A DNA stretch of 64,000 nt, from contig JANFAH010000030.1 in NCBI GenBank assembly GCA_024663395.1, positions 310,001-374,000 of the forward strand, given 5' to 3'. Each line of letters opens with the position of its first letter. The stretch's first letter is position 1. The translations under genes and the position numbers were made by a program. Of the stretch, positions 11,280 through 23,347 are shown one piece after another. This stretch comes from Pisolithus tinctorius (Eukaryota > Basidiomycota > Agaricomycetes > Boletales > Pisolithaceae). Under the pieces are notes generated by a model. That model searched no databases. It was not told the DNA's origin and saw only the letters and a program-made list of their open reading frames with translations.

Positions 11280-11924
11280 CTACTCTCCGTAAGGCTCTCC
11301 GGTCATGTTACTGATGGCGGAGTTGTCGAAATCAAAGTCATTATCGTACAAATCATTGTCCTCGCTCCCGACGAGGGTACGATCATCTACCAGAGCAGGG
11401 GTAGCTATTCTGTCCTGTAAAGGACGACGAAGGCGGATAGAAGGGCACTGGGTCTGAGTATGGCCAGGGCGAGTGGCGTGGCAAAGGGGACATTCGTACA
11501 GTCCACAGTTGACGCGGATATGGCCAAGACGGCGACAGACATAACACGCTTGACGATAGCGTGGATCAGACGGAGTAAGAGGCATGTCGAACTCGGTCAA
11601 GGCATTCAGCACAGGGGACGGCGGCAGCTGTGCGAGGGTTTCGACGATGTTTAACGTGTAGTCGAGTTCAGCACAGGAGACGCCAAAGGCAGTCTCAGGG
11701 TCTACTTCGGACGGTGAGCTATGAGACTCGCAGGGCTGAGGGTTTGGGCCTGACAAGCAGCAGGCACGAGGTCTATCGGCTCTTCGAAGAGAGCGGGACG
11801 AGTGGGAGGATGATGACGGCGACGACGCCGGGGGGGAAGATGACGCGGAGGAGGCTGGAGGGAGGGTTGCAGTCGAGGGTCTTCTGGACCCAGGAGGAGG
11901 GGGAGCGATCAGCGTAGGGTATTG
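11280..11924 (-). pseudogene. Gypsy B pol C-terminal tail with Cys/His knuckles
   Basis: Continues the pol frame directly after the TGA at 11925-11927, so it is either a readthrough tail or a tail cut off by a new stop. After a Ser/Pro-rich linker and an acidic stretch it has CYVCRRLGHIRVNC, a CCHC knuckle, followed by CPLCHATRPGHTQTQC, a second knuckle-like motif, and an acidic end. There is no ATG at its start, so a separate protein is unlikely. CCHC knuckles normally sit in gag; here an additional pair follows integrase. Function unknown; RNA or DNA binding is a guess from the motif. Confidence 0.65.
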
Positions 11925-14900
11925 TCAGACGTTGTAAATGAGGTCTGCACCTCCTAAGACATCAAAAAGTTTAAGTAAAAGGGGGACCTGTTGGACAGCG
12001 ATTTCATTCAGGATGGTGCTGGCGGGGGACAGAAGGGGGTTTTGTCGATTGACATAGCGAGAGAGTTCCTCAAGCCGAAGGGCTTGGATAGTGGCATGGT
12101 ACACAAGATCGAGAGGGGAGTCTTCATCCACCTCATGATAAACAGTGCCGATGACGGCGGGGTCAGCAACGAAGAGTCGGTAGGAGGCGATCATCTGGTC
12201 GCTAGCAGGCTGTCGTTGCCGACGAGCAAATGGAGTGTGGCGACGGGAGGGTTCACAAGGGTAGGTGTAACGGCGAGGAGGCATTTCAAGGGTGACGTTT
12301 CCGATGGTACGAGTGGAGTGTCGAGTGGTTTGTTTCTTAGGAGGGAAGTCTCTGGGGAACCGTTTCTTATAGGCGGAGAGCGTATCATCCGCATGTTCAA
12401 GGTGTGACTCTTTTTGCCATGAGTTTTCGGAAGAAGGGTAACCCTTCCATTTGATTAAGAAGGCGTGTCCACGGCCGGACTTTTTATGGCCGACTATCGC
12501 CTCAACTTCGTATTCTTCTTCCTCGTTGACTAAGTCAGGTGGTGGAGCCGGGAAGTTTGGTCCGTGAACGTCGTTTTCGTGATAGGGCGATAGGAGAGAA
12601 GCATGGAAAACGTTGTGGATTTTCCAGCGTGTGGGAATCGTGAGGCAATACGTTATCGGAGATAGGACGTCAGAGATGGTGAAGGGTCCTTCTCGTTTTG
12701 GTGCCAGTTTCCTATTTTCATAGGAGCATTTCAAATTGCGTGCTTCTAGCCAAACCTTATCACCTTTCTGGAACGGGGTAAAGGGTCGTGATGAGCGATC
12801 TTTCATTGTTTTTCTTGCTAGGTCATGGGCCGCTAGGGCTTCTTCTCTAGCTTTCCTGAGTTCACCAAGTCTAGACTCGGCGGCGGGAAGGTGGGTTTCC
12901 GCAATCAGGGACGGAAGGGGTTTTGGTTCGTAGCCGTACATGAGGTAGAATGGTGATTGATGTGTGACAGAGTGGGGTCGGTGGTTGTGTGCGAATTCAG
13001 CCATGGGAAGGTTGGTTACCCACGAGGCGGGGTCGTTTTGGCAAAAGATGCGGAGATAGGTCTCCACTTCTTGGTTTACACGTTCAGTTTCTCCGTCGGT
13101 CTGCGGGTGGTACGCCGTAGACAGGGCAAGGGAGTATCCCAAAAGGGAAGCCAGTTCTTTTGCGAAGGCAGAGGCGAATTGAGGGCCTTGATCAGATATA
13201 ATTTTGTCATATAACCCAAAGCGGGAGTAGACTTTCTTGAAAAACAACGCTGCGATGTCAGCAGCGGAGGCAGTTTTCTTGGTGGGCGATAAAATTACCC
13301 CCTTTGTAAGCCCATGGTCTACCACGACCAAAAGGGAATCATAGCCGTTTGAAACGGGTAAGTCAGTAACCAGATCGCAAGAGATCTGTTGGAAAGGGCG
13401 GGTCGAGGTGGAGGGGATAGGCGTGAGGGGTGGTGTCATTGGGTGAGTATTTACTTTATTTTGCTGGCATACAGCACAGCCTTCAACATATTTTCGGACG
13501 AAGGATGCTAGTCCGGGCCACCAAAACTCGGAAGAGACGAGTTGTCGTGTTTTTAGAACACCGGGGTGTCCAGCGGAGGGGTGGTCATGGTGGTTGGATA
13601 TGACGGTTCGACGGAGGGTGGGGTCATCAGGGATGTAAACTCGATTTCTGTAGAGTAGAACTCCACTTTCAAACTTCCAGTCAGAGAGATGTGACTTGAA
13701 TGGAAGCGGCATATCGACATTTTCAATGGCACATAGTGCCGTTTGGACCACGGGGTCCTTCATAGAGGACGATGCGACTTTCTGAGTGAGATTGGTATCA
13801 ATAAGACTGATGAATAGGGTTTGTGGGAGGAGGGTAACTCCTTTGTTATCTTCATCATCGTCAGGGATATGATCGGGTCAGTGAGAAAGTGCATCCGGTG
13901 CGGCCAGGTCTTTGCCTGGGACATGTTCTAACTGCAGATCAAAGTCTGCAAGGTCAAGGAGCCAGCGAGCCTGGCGACGATTCAAGTTTTGAGGTGATTT
14001 GAAGTATGTCAGGTTTTTATGGTCTGTGAAGACCTTGATCGGGAAAGGGGATCCGTGGAGATAATGTCTCCAGGATTTCAGTGCTCGAATAACTCCTAGC
14101 AGTTCTCTGTCGTAAATGTCGTAGTTTCTTTCTGCAGGGTTAAACGACTGAGACAAGAAGGCACAAGGTTGCCACTGTCCATTTGAATCTTCTTGCAGGA
14201 GGATACCTCCAGTTGCGTATTTAGACGCGTCCGTTGTGATTGCAAATGGGTGGGAGGTATCAGGCATTCAGAGTGTGGGTTGCGCCATGAAGATTCTCTT
14301 GAGAAGATCAAAGGCGTCTTGACATTTCTTAGACCAACTCCAATCGACCGTTTTCTTGGTGAGGTCAATGAGCGGTCGTGCAATGTCAGAGTAGTATGGG
14401 ACAAATCTTCTGTAAAAGTTCGCAAATCCTAAAAAGGATCATACGTCTTTGACCTTCTTTGGGATAGGCCAGTCGGCTATACCTTGGACCTTGACAGGGT
14501 CCATGGCGACGGTATTTTCTTTGATGATCATTCCGAGGTATTCCACTTCAGTTAGATCAAAATGACACTTTTCCAACTTTAAGGGAAGGGAGAGCTCCCT
14601 CATTCGTTCGAGAACGCGACGAGTTCTTTTCTTGTGTTCTTCGGGGTCATCCGAGAAGATAAGGAGGTCATCCATGTAGACGACCAACCATCCTTCTGCG
14701 ATCATATCTCTGAAAGAGTCGTTCATGAATCGTTGGAAGGTGGCAGGGGAGTTACAGAGACCGAAGAACATAACGGTGGGTTCAAAAAGTCCTTTGTGTG
14801 TGATAAACGCCGCCTTCCATTGGTCTCCTTCTTTGATGCGGACATTGTTGTAGCCCGACCTGACATCCATCTTAGTAAAGACGGAGGCTCCCTTTAGTTT

Positions 14901-15986
14901 GTCTACAAGATCCGAGATGAGGGGAAGGGGGTATGCATCCTTTACCGTATTCTTGTTCAGGTATCTGTAGTCTTGACAGGGTCGCAGGGAGCCGTCTTTC
15001 TTTCCTACAAAGAAGAAGGGGGCGGCTTGGGGAGACTTTGAGGGACGGATCTTTCCTTCTCGAAGGTTTTCTTCGATAAATTTTTCTGCGGACTCTCGTT
15101 CAGAGGGAGAGAGAGGATATGCTTTAGCCACTTTAGGGATGAAGTCCTCTACAAGGTTTATGGCATGGTCGTATGGTCGTGATGGGGGTAAAACTCCATC
15201 AGATGGTTTCTCGAAAACCGAGGCGAAGTCTTGGTACTCTTCAGGGAGGATTGCCTTCGGTTTCTTCTTGTGTTCTTCTTGGGCTAACTCTGTAGCCGTG
15301 GTGATCTTTCGGAGAAGGCTATTATTGGGGTTAACCTTCTTGGCTTCTTCAACGAGTTTTCCAACCGACATCACGAAATGTGCTCGGATGGTTTCGTCTT
15401 CTGGTTCTTCATAATCCATGAACTTGTTTATTCCTTTCTTTTTGGTTGGGGACACAAGGTTCACAGTTGGTTCTTCGATGGCAATGGAAGAGACGTTGCG
15501 TCTTAATTCCTTTGATCTATTGGTTTTCTCGTTGATAGATAACATGCCCATCCTCCAGTCTACAACAGGGTTGTTTTCTTGGAGCCAGGGGAGACCCAGA
15601 ATGACGTTTTCCGTTCCACAATTGATGACATGGAAAAAGGACTGGTGGACGAGTCCTTTAACTTTGAAGTAGAGAGTGGCAGAAAACAGTATCTTTCCCT
15701 TTGAGTTTTGGGTTCCATCGGCATTTTTAGCGAGGATGGGTTCGGCGAGACGTTGAGTGGGGATTCGATGCTTTCGCACAAAACCCCAGTCGATACAAGA
15801 AATTTCTGCTCCGGAGTCAACCAGAGCAGTAGTGTTGACGACTTTCTGAGTAGTTTCTGATGCGTAGAGGGAGATGGGAATCTGCATAGTACGTTCTGGT
15901 GTAGACGTTACAAGTACAGGGGCAACAGAAACTAAACTGTCCTTAGTTTGGGGAACATCTGGCGTCAACGCAGAGTTCCCATTCAA
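11925..15986 (-). pseudogene. Gypsy B pol: protease, RT, RNase H, integrase, chromodomain
   Basis: One reading frame, broken by TGA at 14439, 14268 and 13878, and ended by TGA at 11925. Domains in order: protease (ALVDSGAEISCID near 15820), RT (YMDDLLIFSDD near 14665), RNase H ([12 protein letters not shown] near 14255), integrase with an HHCC zinc site (HPSAGHPG...CAVCQQNK, about 13590-13470) and DDE residues in VVVDHG, ISDQGPQF and TERVNQ, then a chromodomain (YEVEAIVGHKKSG to YKKRF, about 12515-12365). The chromodomain suggests targeting to methylated histone H3. Stops fall where Arg is expected, for example [20 protein letters not shown]. Pol lies in the -1 frame relative to gag with about 24 bases of overlap; I see no canonical slippery heptamer there. 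Confidence 0.92.
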
Positions 15987-17128
15987 AAATCCTTTCCAAG
16001 GGCCCTAGCGATGTTTACCAAAGCGATGGATGGGCCAGCGACTTTTTCTTCATCGTCGCTTTCTTCTACTTCCACAATTTTGCGGATTTTCTTTACTTTC
16101 TTTTGGGGAGTCTTCCCCTTGTCTGGACATTCTCGGGAGAGGTGTCCTTTGTTTCCACAACCGAAACATCTTCCTTCCTTGATGTGACGGTCTCGTTCTT
16201 CCTTGGAGAGTCTCACTCCATCCACGTCCATGGCGTTTGGATCTCTTTCTTCGGCAAAATTGTTCCTAGGGTGGAACGTTTTCTTTTCTTTTCTTCCCGA
16301 GATTTCGTTAACCTTTCTCCATTTAGCGTCGAACTTCTGTGCTTGGGTGTACCACTCAGTGATCTTGGTAGGAGTGGTTTCCATCATGTGGATTCAGTTC
16401 GCGATGAAAGGTTTAAGTCCTTGCGAGAAGAATTCGATTAAAGCGACGTCTTCCGTGATGGTTGAGTCAGCTGCCACAGTCTGGAAGTCGGTGATATATT
16501 GTTCCACCGAATCTTTTTGTTTCAGGGTTCGCAATTTGGCGATAGCAGTTCCTGCGGTATCGGCGGAGGTGAACGATGCTTTGAAATCTTTTATAAAATC
16601 GGCAAAAGTGCCGAAACTCGGGGGGTTCTTTTCCAGGGACGTTTTCTGGAAGGTGGCAGCCCAGGAGCGAGCGACATCTTTCTTCATGTACGACAGGGCG
16701 TAGACTACCTTCTTGGTGTCCGTGTCGTATAGTTCTTCGTTTACCAAGAGATAGGTCTGTACGGAGTACAGCCAACTCATGGCGTTCTTCTGGTTTCCAT
16801 CAAAATCAGATGGAGCGCCAATCTTCAGTTCAGTGGCTTTGGTGGCATTGCCAACCGGTGCCTTCGACGACAAGCCAGACATCGTAATCTGTGGTGGGGG
16901 CAGCGGGGTAGGGAAGAGTGGTGGGGGACTTGGTTGAATGGGGGTGCCAAGCGACGCAAGTGACTGGGAGAAAAGGTTCGAGAGGATTCCAGAGGTAAAA
17001 CCTCTATCTGGTTGTTCGGGTTCATTGGAGGAGGTGTCTGTGACAGTGCTCTCCTGTTCTTCGTCAGACGACGATTCTTCACGAGTGGGTCGCAACAGTG
17101 CCCAACGTCGATTGTTTTGGGGGTTCGT
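15983..17128 (-). pseudogene. Gypsy B gag
   Basis: Capsid-nucleocapsid protein: a Ser/Glu-rich N-terminus, then a Gypsy gag core (NAMSWLYSVQTYL, RSWAATFQ, SVEQYITDFQTVA), and a CCHC knuckle (CFGCGNKGHLSREC, about 16170-16130). A TGA at 16394 interrupts it between FIAN and IHMMETTPT. The frame is open back to 17128, where the codon is ACG in a context (ACG AAC CCC CAA) that looks like a former ATG; in-frame TAG-TGA lies just upstream. The first true ATG is 16882. It ends at TGA 15983, overlapping pol. Confidence 0.88.
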
Positions 17129-17168
17129 GGTGGTTCACTAAGCAGTGACCGATTCGGCCAAAGGCTGT

Positions 17169-17179
17169 AGACTTGAGCT
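17169..17179 (-). promoter_or_regulatory. Self-priming primer-binding site of Gypsy B
   Basis: Two bases inside the 5' LTR (minus sense) lies AGCTCAAGTCT. It is the exact 11-base complement of AGACTTGAGCT at 17370-17360 in the LTR, the expected start of the RNA. This is the arrangement of self-primed Tf1/sushi-type elements, where the folded-back RNA 5' end primes reverse transcription instead of a tRNA. Confidence 0.75.
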
Positions 17180-17181
17180 TT

Positions 17182-17632
17182 TGTTACGCTCGACCAAAGT
17201 CAAGACGTAGGGAGAGCTCAAACGCAGACTAAGGTTTCTACTGAGCAACGGCTGCAGTAACCTCTGTAAACGACAGAGGATTTAAGGCAACGCCGGTAAG
17301 AACGGTCCCTGTGAGGGGCACTGAGGGCGAAGTTCTGAGAATGCTGCGTATGATTGAGCAGCTCAAGTCTGGGTTTCCAGGACTTGAGCCGACAGTGTAA
17401 ATACTATACAGAAACGGACCATGAGGCGTCCGCATGTAACGAGGTAACTACGCCATTGGTTGAGCAATGACGACACATGTCCTAAGCATGTAACGAGCCA
17501 GTAACGCTAGTGGTGGAAATAGAGAGCCGTCGGACCAGAGAGAAGACGGCTCTAAAAGGAAACTAAGTCCAATGGATCACAAACAAGGTAAACGTACAGC
17601 AGAAAAGGAAAAGTCAGGGGTGAAGCGTAACA
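17182..17632 (-). repeat. 5' LTR of Gypsy B
   Basis: 451 bp, TGTTACG...CGTAACA. On the minus strand it holds a TATA-like element and, about 30 bases downstream, the 11-base segment complementary to the primer-binding site. Confidence 0.97.
17396..17410 (-). promoter_or_regulatory. TATA-like element in Gypsy B LTR
   Basis: The minus strand reads TGTATAGTATTTACA, about 30 bases upstream of the proposed RNA start at 17370. The spacing fits a core promoter and independently supports the start inferred from self-priming. Confidence 0.6.
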
Positions 17633-17637
17633 CTAAG

Positions 17638-18180
17638 AGCTATATTGGGCTCGCCTTTAAACATCTCGAAAAGGATGAAAAACGCACTAGTAAAACCAAA
17701 AGGAAATGGAAATCAACGCATCAACGTGAATTGACAGATAATAGCGAGTCTAGCTCTAGCTCGAGCAATGGCTCCGAGAGTAGCTCCCCGGAGGACGACT
17801 CGAGTTCAGATCCGTCCACCTCTTCGAGTTCGAAATGCAGTACCTCAAGCGATGACAGATCGGCTTCGGAATCGGATGATATGTCGAGCACCTCTGGCAG
17901 CTCATCGAGCTCCAGCGAATCCTTGTCAAGCTCCGGCAGGTCACGAGGGCATCGGCGACGGGGAAGATCCAAGCAGCGGAAAAGCCGTAGTCGCCAAGCA
18001 CATAAGTCAAAAAGGATATCTAGATCCCACCGGAAGACCACTTTGAAACCCATCCCACCTAACAAGTATGACGGGTCCGATAACCCTCACGCGTTTCATC
18101 GCTTCGTCACAGAGGGAACAGCGTACGTCGAGGATGGGCGTGTTCATACTGTCGCATTACCTAATGGGGAAAGCACATGA
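17638..18180 (+). pseudogene. Gypsy A copy 2: gag middle part
   Basis: Continues gag after Gypsy B (SYIGLAFKHLEKDEK). It has a long Ser/Asp/Glu-rich tract (about 17735-17940), a basic RS-like patch (RRGRSKQRKSRSR), then PIPPNKYDGSDNPHAFHRFVTEGTAYVEDG. After GATGGG at 18133-18138 a net 20 bases present in copy 1 (coding NLAPKKC) are missing, so this frame runs off to a TGA at 18178 while the true gag continues in another frame. Confidence 0.87.
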
Positions 18181-21100
18181 GTTCTATGTGCATGAAGTAT
18201 CCGGGGACCCCTACAAATGGAGGCTTTCCGATTTCTTCACTGAGTTATTCAACTACTGTTTCCCCATCGATTTCCGAATGCACCAGAGAGAAAAACTTCA
18301 GTCCTGTTATCAGAACTCCAAGACTGTTAAAAATTACCTTTATGAGCTGAATGAGATTTGGAATATGATTGGGGAGATGAATGAACGCACCAAAGTACAT
18401 AAGTTCTGGTCGGGACTCTGCCGAGAACTACAGCGCGACCTATGGAAAGAAAAGCTGAACCCAGAAATCTCAACGCTAAAAAAGGTCATAGCCTCTGCAG
18501 AGATACTCGAGATTGCGCAATCAATCACTGGGGACTATGTTCGTAAGTCGCGGAGACGGCGAAGTAAAAAGCGCACCGTTGAAAGTGCAGCCGTCTCGAC
18601 CGGAGAAACAGAAACCCCAAGACAAAGGCGACCGCGTACCCGTAAGGGGAGATACAAAGGTGATGGGAACGCTAAGGACTCAACACCCATGGATTCCTCT
18701 AAGACAGGAGGACGACGCGCGAAATGTCCGGATAGGCGTAAGCGCGATAGCCCGAAGCTAAGTAAGGAGGAGCAAGAGCGTCATAAAGCAGAAGGCCTCT
18801 GCTTTATCTGCCACAAGTCTGGACACTTCTCGAGGAACTGTCCTGATCGCCACACTGTCTCCACACCCAACAAGCCCCCAGGCGTTGCGAGTTTCGGAGT
18901 GGATGTCGACTTTGGGGATGTTGAGTGCCAACGTCAATTGGCCACGTCAGTCGATCACGACCCTGAGATCTCTGTAAATTTCATTCAAACTCGAGGCCCT
19001 AGGGTCCAAGAAGAAGAAGACCTACCTGATGATGACCTCCCCACTCTCGAGAGCGTCTCGGATGATGATGATGAAGAAAGACTTAGTGACATTTTTACTA
19101 CTGATGAAGATGACTTACCCACCAGAATGCAAATATACGCGTATGATCGTAGACCGTTCCAGGGATACCAATCATTGGGAACCCGGCTCGGACACCCCTT
19201 GGAAGAACACGCGATGGACCGATTGGCCAGGATTTGCTACCCAGGCAACGACCCGGACTCGCTGAGCACCTTCATGGATTCCCGATTCCTCGTATACGAC
19301 TTGGGCACCAGACAACATATGATTGCGGAAAGCGAGAGAGACATATTAGGACCAGGAGACGAGATCAGAATTGACACTCACCTCCTACTCAACCCTGCGT
19401 TCCGACTTGATAGTTGGTACTGGTTTAGGAAAGGGGAGCGTGCAGGCATCCCAAAGGCTGAGTTACGGAACCACGAAAGGTCCAGAACCTGGAGATCTCG
19501 TCCGATGGGCAGGCCCTTCGAAGATCACATCGAGGCTAGACTCGGAGAATATAGTCTCCAGGTCCTGGAAGGCGGAAATGCAGATCGATTCGTGTGTGTC
19601 AGGAAGGATGATACAACGTTCGAGGTGCTCGATTACCATATGGCTCTGTGCTTTGAACTCCCAATTAGCAGGGTGACCACCCCCTATTTTGACGTCGCCC
19701 GCTGGCATGCTAAGAAGCTCTTTTGTGCGTGTATGGAATTGACGAGCCGCGACCCTTTCGAAGGCGACGACGACATAGGGATCTGGTCCCTGACAGTAGA
19801 CGAGGACCTTGAAGAGGCAGATAATAAGCACCATGACTCCAGAGAGGACGTACCTTGTAGTGCGATCCACCTGAATGGTACTACCATTCGTAATGACGAT
19901 CGGACAACCCTCCAACGAAACGCTTCAATAGCTAAGGACTTCACGCGAAAGATACCAAAGCCTTTAGTGGTGGTGGTGCACATCAATGGCCACCCAGCGC
20001 GAGCTTTGATCGACACCGGATCGCTGGCTGACTTTATGTCAGTAACACTAGCGGAGCAATTAAAAGTGAAACGGATCCCGCTTGAAAAGCCACTTACCAT
20101 ACAGCTGGCAGTACAAGGATCGCGTTCGAAGGTAAACTTCGGGACGAGAGTACGCCTACAGTACCAGGGCATTGATTGTGAACGACACTTTGATGTGATG
20201 AACTTACAAAACTACGATCTTATCCTTGGGACGCCATTCTTGTATCAGCACAAAGTCATGGTGGGACTACATTCCCCGAGAGTGGTGATTGGTAGTACAA
20301 CCCCAACTGAGATGAAGGGCGAACAGGTATCGACCCTGGAATCGCGCACTACGGAAATATATCATGAGAGTATCGCGAAGGTGAGAAAGTACCTACAGGA
20401 GCTAGCGAAGCCTCTATGCTCCCAAGTCGGCGCTACGGCTCTGCCCCCTTTCAGAGCGATTAATCACGAGATCCCACTCATAGACGAGAAGAAGATTTAT
20501 CCATGGCGGCCATCTAGGTGTCCAGAAGCGTTACGACCCTTGTGGTCCGAAAAGAAGAACGCATACTTGAGGACGGGCCGTTGGGAACTCACAGCAGTGC
20601 GAAATACTTGCCCCATGCTGTTGATCCCGAAGGCAGGAAACCCTCCCCGCCTTCGAGTGGTAGTTGACCTTCGGGAACGAAATAAGAATACTCGAAAATT
20701 ATCGTCCCCAATGCCGGACATGGATGGGATCCTTCGACACGTAGCCAAGAAACTGTATCGCTCGATTATTGATGGTGCGGACGCGTACGAACAGATTAGG
20801 GTCATCCCCAAACATGTTGAGCGAACGGCAGTAACTACTCCTGATGGAAACATGGTTAGCCTCGTCGTGCAGCAAGGCGACTGTAACGTGCCTGCCATGT
20901 ACCAAGCTCTGATGAACCATATCTTCGGCAAGCACATTGGCACTGTCATGGACGTGTATCTGGACGATATAATCATCTATTCGAACACGCTAGAAGAGCA
21001 TGTACACCATGTCAGAACTGTCCTCGAAATCCTCACACGAGAGAAACTGTACCTTAGCGATAAAAAGTTGAGGTTCCTCTGCGATGAGGTTAAGATACTT

Positions 21101-21859
21101 GGGCGCGTCGTCACTGACGATGGGATAAAAATGGACCCAGAAAAGGTCGACCGAATACTAAATTGGAAAGCACCCACGAATCGCACGCTGTGCAAGGGGT
21201 TCATTGGGTCAGTAGGCTATCTCGCTGACGACATCTACAAAGTGCGCGTACCCTTGGGGGTACTCGCCGAGGCGAGTGCTGAGACCCGACCTTTCCAGTG
21301 GACATACACAGAACAACGCACTTTTGAGACAGTGAAGTCCTACATCGCCGCCTGCGTGCAACATTGTCACGTGCCGCTGAATTACGATCCGGACCGTGAA
21401 CCCATCTGGGTGATGACTGACGCTTGTGGTAACGGCATTGGAGGCGTGATTGCGCAGGGGAAAGATTGGAAGGCAGCTAAGGTTGCTGCATTCTACTCTG
21501 CAAAGATGTCATCAGCCCAGAGAAACTACCCTGTGCACGAACAAGAGCTTCTTGCGGGAGTCGAAATGATGCTGAGGCATTGCGATATCCTACAAGGTAC
21601 TCGCTTCACGTGGGTCACCGACCACAAGAGTTTGACGCACCTACTAGATCAAAAGGATCTGTCTGGATGGCAGGTGCGATGGTTAGAAAAATTGGCCGAG
21701 TTCAATTTCGAAATCAAATATGTACCGGGAAATGAGAATGTGCTCCCTGATGCGTTATCCAGAATGTACGAGTTCGACGCTCCTGGCACGATCAGAGCGC
21801 TGAGTGAATACCTACACCATGATTTGGACGTCGAGGGATCAGCCTTGCCAGAACGATGA
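18140..21859 (+). pseudogene. Gypsy A copy 2: gag C-part, protease, RT, RNase H
   Basis: Gag and pol form a single frame here. Domains in order: capsid-like segment (FILSHYLMGKAHEFYV, LNEIWNMIGEMNE), CCHC knuckle CFICHKSGHFSRNC near 18800-18842, an acidic linker of about 330 residues, protease ALIDTGSLADF near 20002-20030, RT with LRVVVDLRERNKN and YLDDIIIYS near 20957, RNase H with TDACGNGIGGV near 21418, VTDHKSLTHLL and PDALSRM near 21750. Catalytic residues of RT and RNase H look intact. The frame has no start of its own because of the 20-bp deletion upstream, and ends at TGA 21857 (PER-stop-QQ) where the frame plainly continues. Confidence 0.93.
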
Positions 21860-23347
21860 CAGCAGGTCATCAGCGCACCTTTATATGTCGGAGTCGAAGC
21901 GTTGGCAATGTCGACCAGATCTCATAATCGGGGAGTGGGCGAGCGGATTGACAATGACCCGCAGGTTACACCTGCGGGAACGTCAGGTGTAAAGAACCCA
22001 CCAGTGCGTCGCGTAAGGTTGATTGTGAAACCTCCAGGGACATCGCAGGTAGCGATGGATGACAGGAAGGGCCCCACCTCGGAAGGGGACCCGGACCTGC
22101 GCATCGCAGGGAGCTGTGAGGCGGGGGATGTCGGAACACCAACTGACTCACCTGTTCGGTCCACTGCTAAGAAACTGACCACACGGCGGCAACGATCTCC
22201 TACACCCCTGGCAGAAACTGGCCGCCCCGAAACAGGCATGGAATTCGCCAGAAGGATGAAGGATCGATTCGTTCTCCTTGGACCAGGCAAACGAATGAAG
22301 GGGGGAAAGGACAGAGAACGTCCCCCTATTACGGATACACACAATGCACGCACTGCAAGCACTTTACAGGACACGTGCTCGCTGCCGAGTACGGAACAAC
22401 ACGCAGTACACACAAGTAACGCTTTGGCGAGTACAGGAATAAAGGCCCCATTGGTTGTATATCCGGGCAATGAAGGTGTGATCACAGCGGCACAGCATAA
22501 GTACAATAGAGACCCTTTTTTTAAGCAAATCATGGACGAGCCACAGGCGTTCAAGAATTTTGAAGTCACGACAGATGGCTATATTCGCCTGAAACTCACA
22601 GATCGTACCGTCCTCTGTGTCCCGGACATAGAGGTGGATGGCAGACGAATTAGAGAGACTGTCATAGACCATGCTCACTCGCTACTAGCCCATCTAGGCA
22701 CTAAGAAAACAGTATCGTACATACACAAATTCCTGTGGTGGGAGTCAATGGTGAAAGATGTCACCGCATTTTGTACATCTTGTCAAACTTGCCAATGAAG
22801 CAAGCCCCCTACTCACAAACCGTTTGGACTCCTGAACCCACTGCCCGTACCTTCGAGACCTTGGGAAGCGATTGGGGTTGATTTCGTGGGACCTCTCCCC
22901 GAATCTAAGGACCATGATGGAGAATATGACTCCATAACTGTGATCATAGACTTATTAACGTCCATGGTACACATAGTGCCGAGTAGAACCACCTACACCG
23001 CTCGTGAAGTGGCGGAGTTAATGTTCACCGAGGTATACAAGCACCACGGCTTACCTTGGGCGATAGTTAGCGACCGAGACGTCCTATTCACGAGCATCTT
23101 CTGGAAGCATCTTAACGACCTAATTGGGATAAGGCAAAAGATGTCCAGTGCATACCACCCGGAGACAGACGGCGCCACTGAATGCGCCAACCGAACTATT
23201 GCTCAAATGTTGAGATGCTGTATTGGTCCAAACCAAAAGGACTGGGTATCTCGAATACCCGCCATCGAGTTTGCTATAAACAACGCAACATCGGAGTCGA
23301 CAGGATACACGCCTTTCTTTCTGAACACTGGAAGGATGCCTCAATGA
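21860..23347 (+). pseudogene. Gypsy A copy 2: integrase
   Basis: Same frame as the preceding RNase H. A low-complexity tether (to about 22440) precedes the HHCC zinc-binding site (HAHSLLAHLG...CTSCQTC, about 22665-22795) and the DDE core: Asp in VIIDLLTSMVHIVP, Asp in VSDRDVLFTS, Glu in TECANRT. TGA codons interrupt at 22796 (after CQTCQ, where an Arg-Ser is usual) and 23345 (in GRMPQ-stop-MIW, where an Arg or Ser is usual). The fold and catalytic triad are otherwise preserved. Confidence 0.92.

Larger units (their letters stand above)
10792..17632 (-). mobile_element. Ty3/Gypsy chromovirus, family B, nested in Gypsy A gag
   Basis: A 6841-bp element with 451-bp LTRs (10792-11242, 17182-17632), each bounded by TGTTACG and CGTAACA, and the target duplication CTAAG (10787-10791, 17633-17637). 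The two LTRs differ at only two positions that I can see, both CpG-type, so it is the youngest datable LTR element here. Gag, protease, RT, RNase H, integrase and chromodomain read right to left. Five in-frame TGA codons and possibly a changed start codon make it defective. A self-priming signal is present. Confidence 0.97.

Noticed and set aside
15983..16010. Programmed -1 frameshift site between Gypsy B gag and pol
   Set aside because: The -1 overlap is real, but I see no X XXY YYZ heptamer in the 24-base overlap, so I do not call a signal; a simple indel is equally possible.
10848..17435. Identical 65-residue frames at 10848-11045 and 17238-17435 as a duplicated gene
   Set aside because: Both lie wholly inside the Gypsy B LTR pair; their identity is explained by the LTRs.
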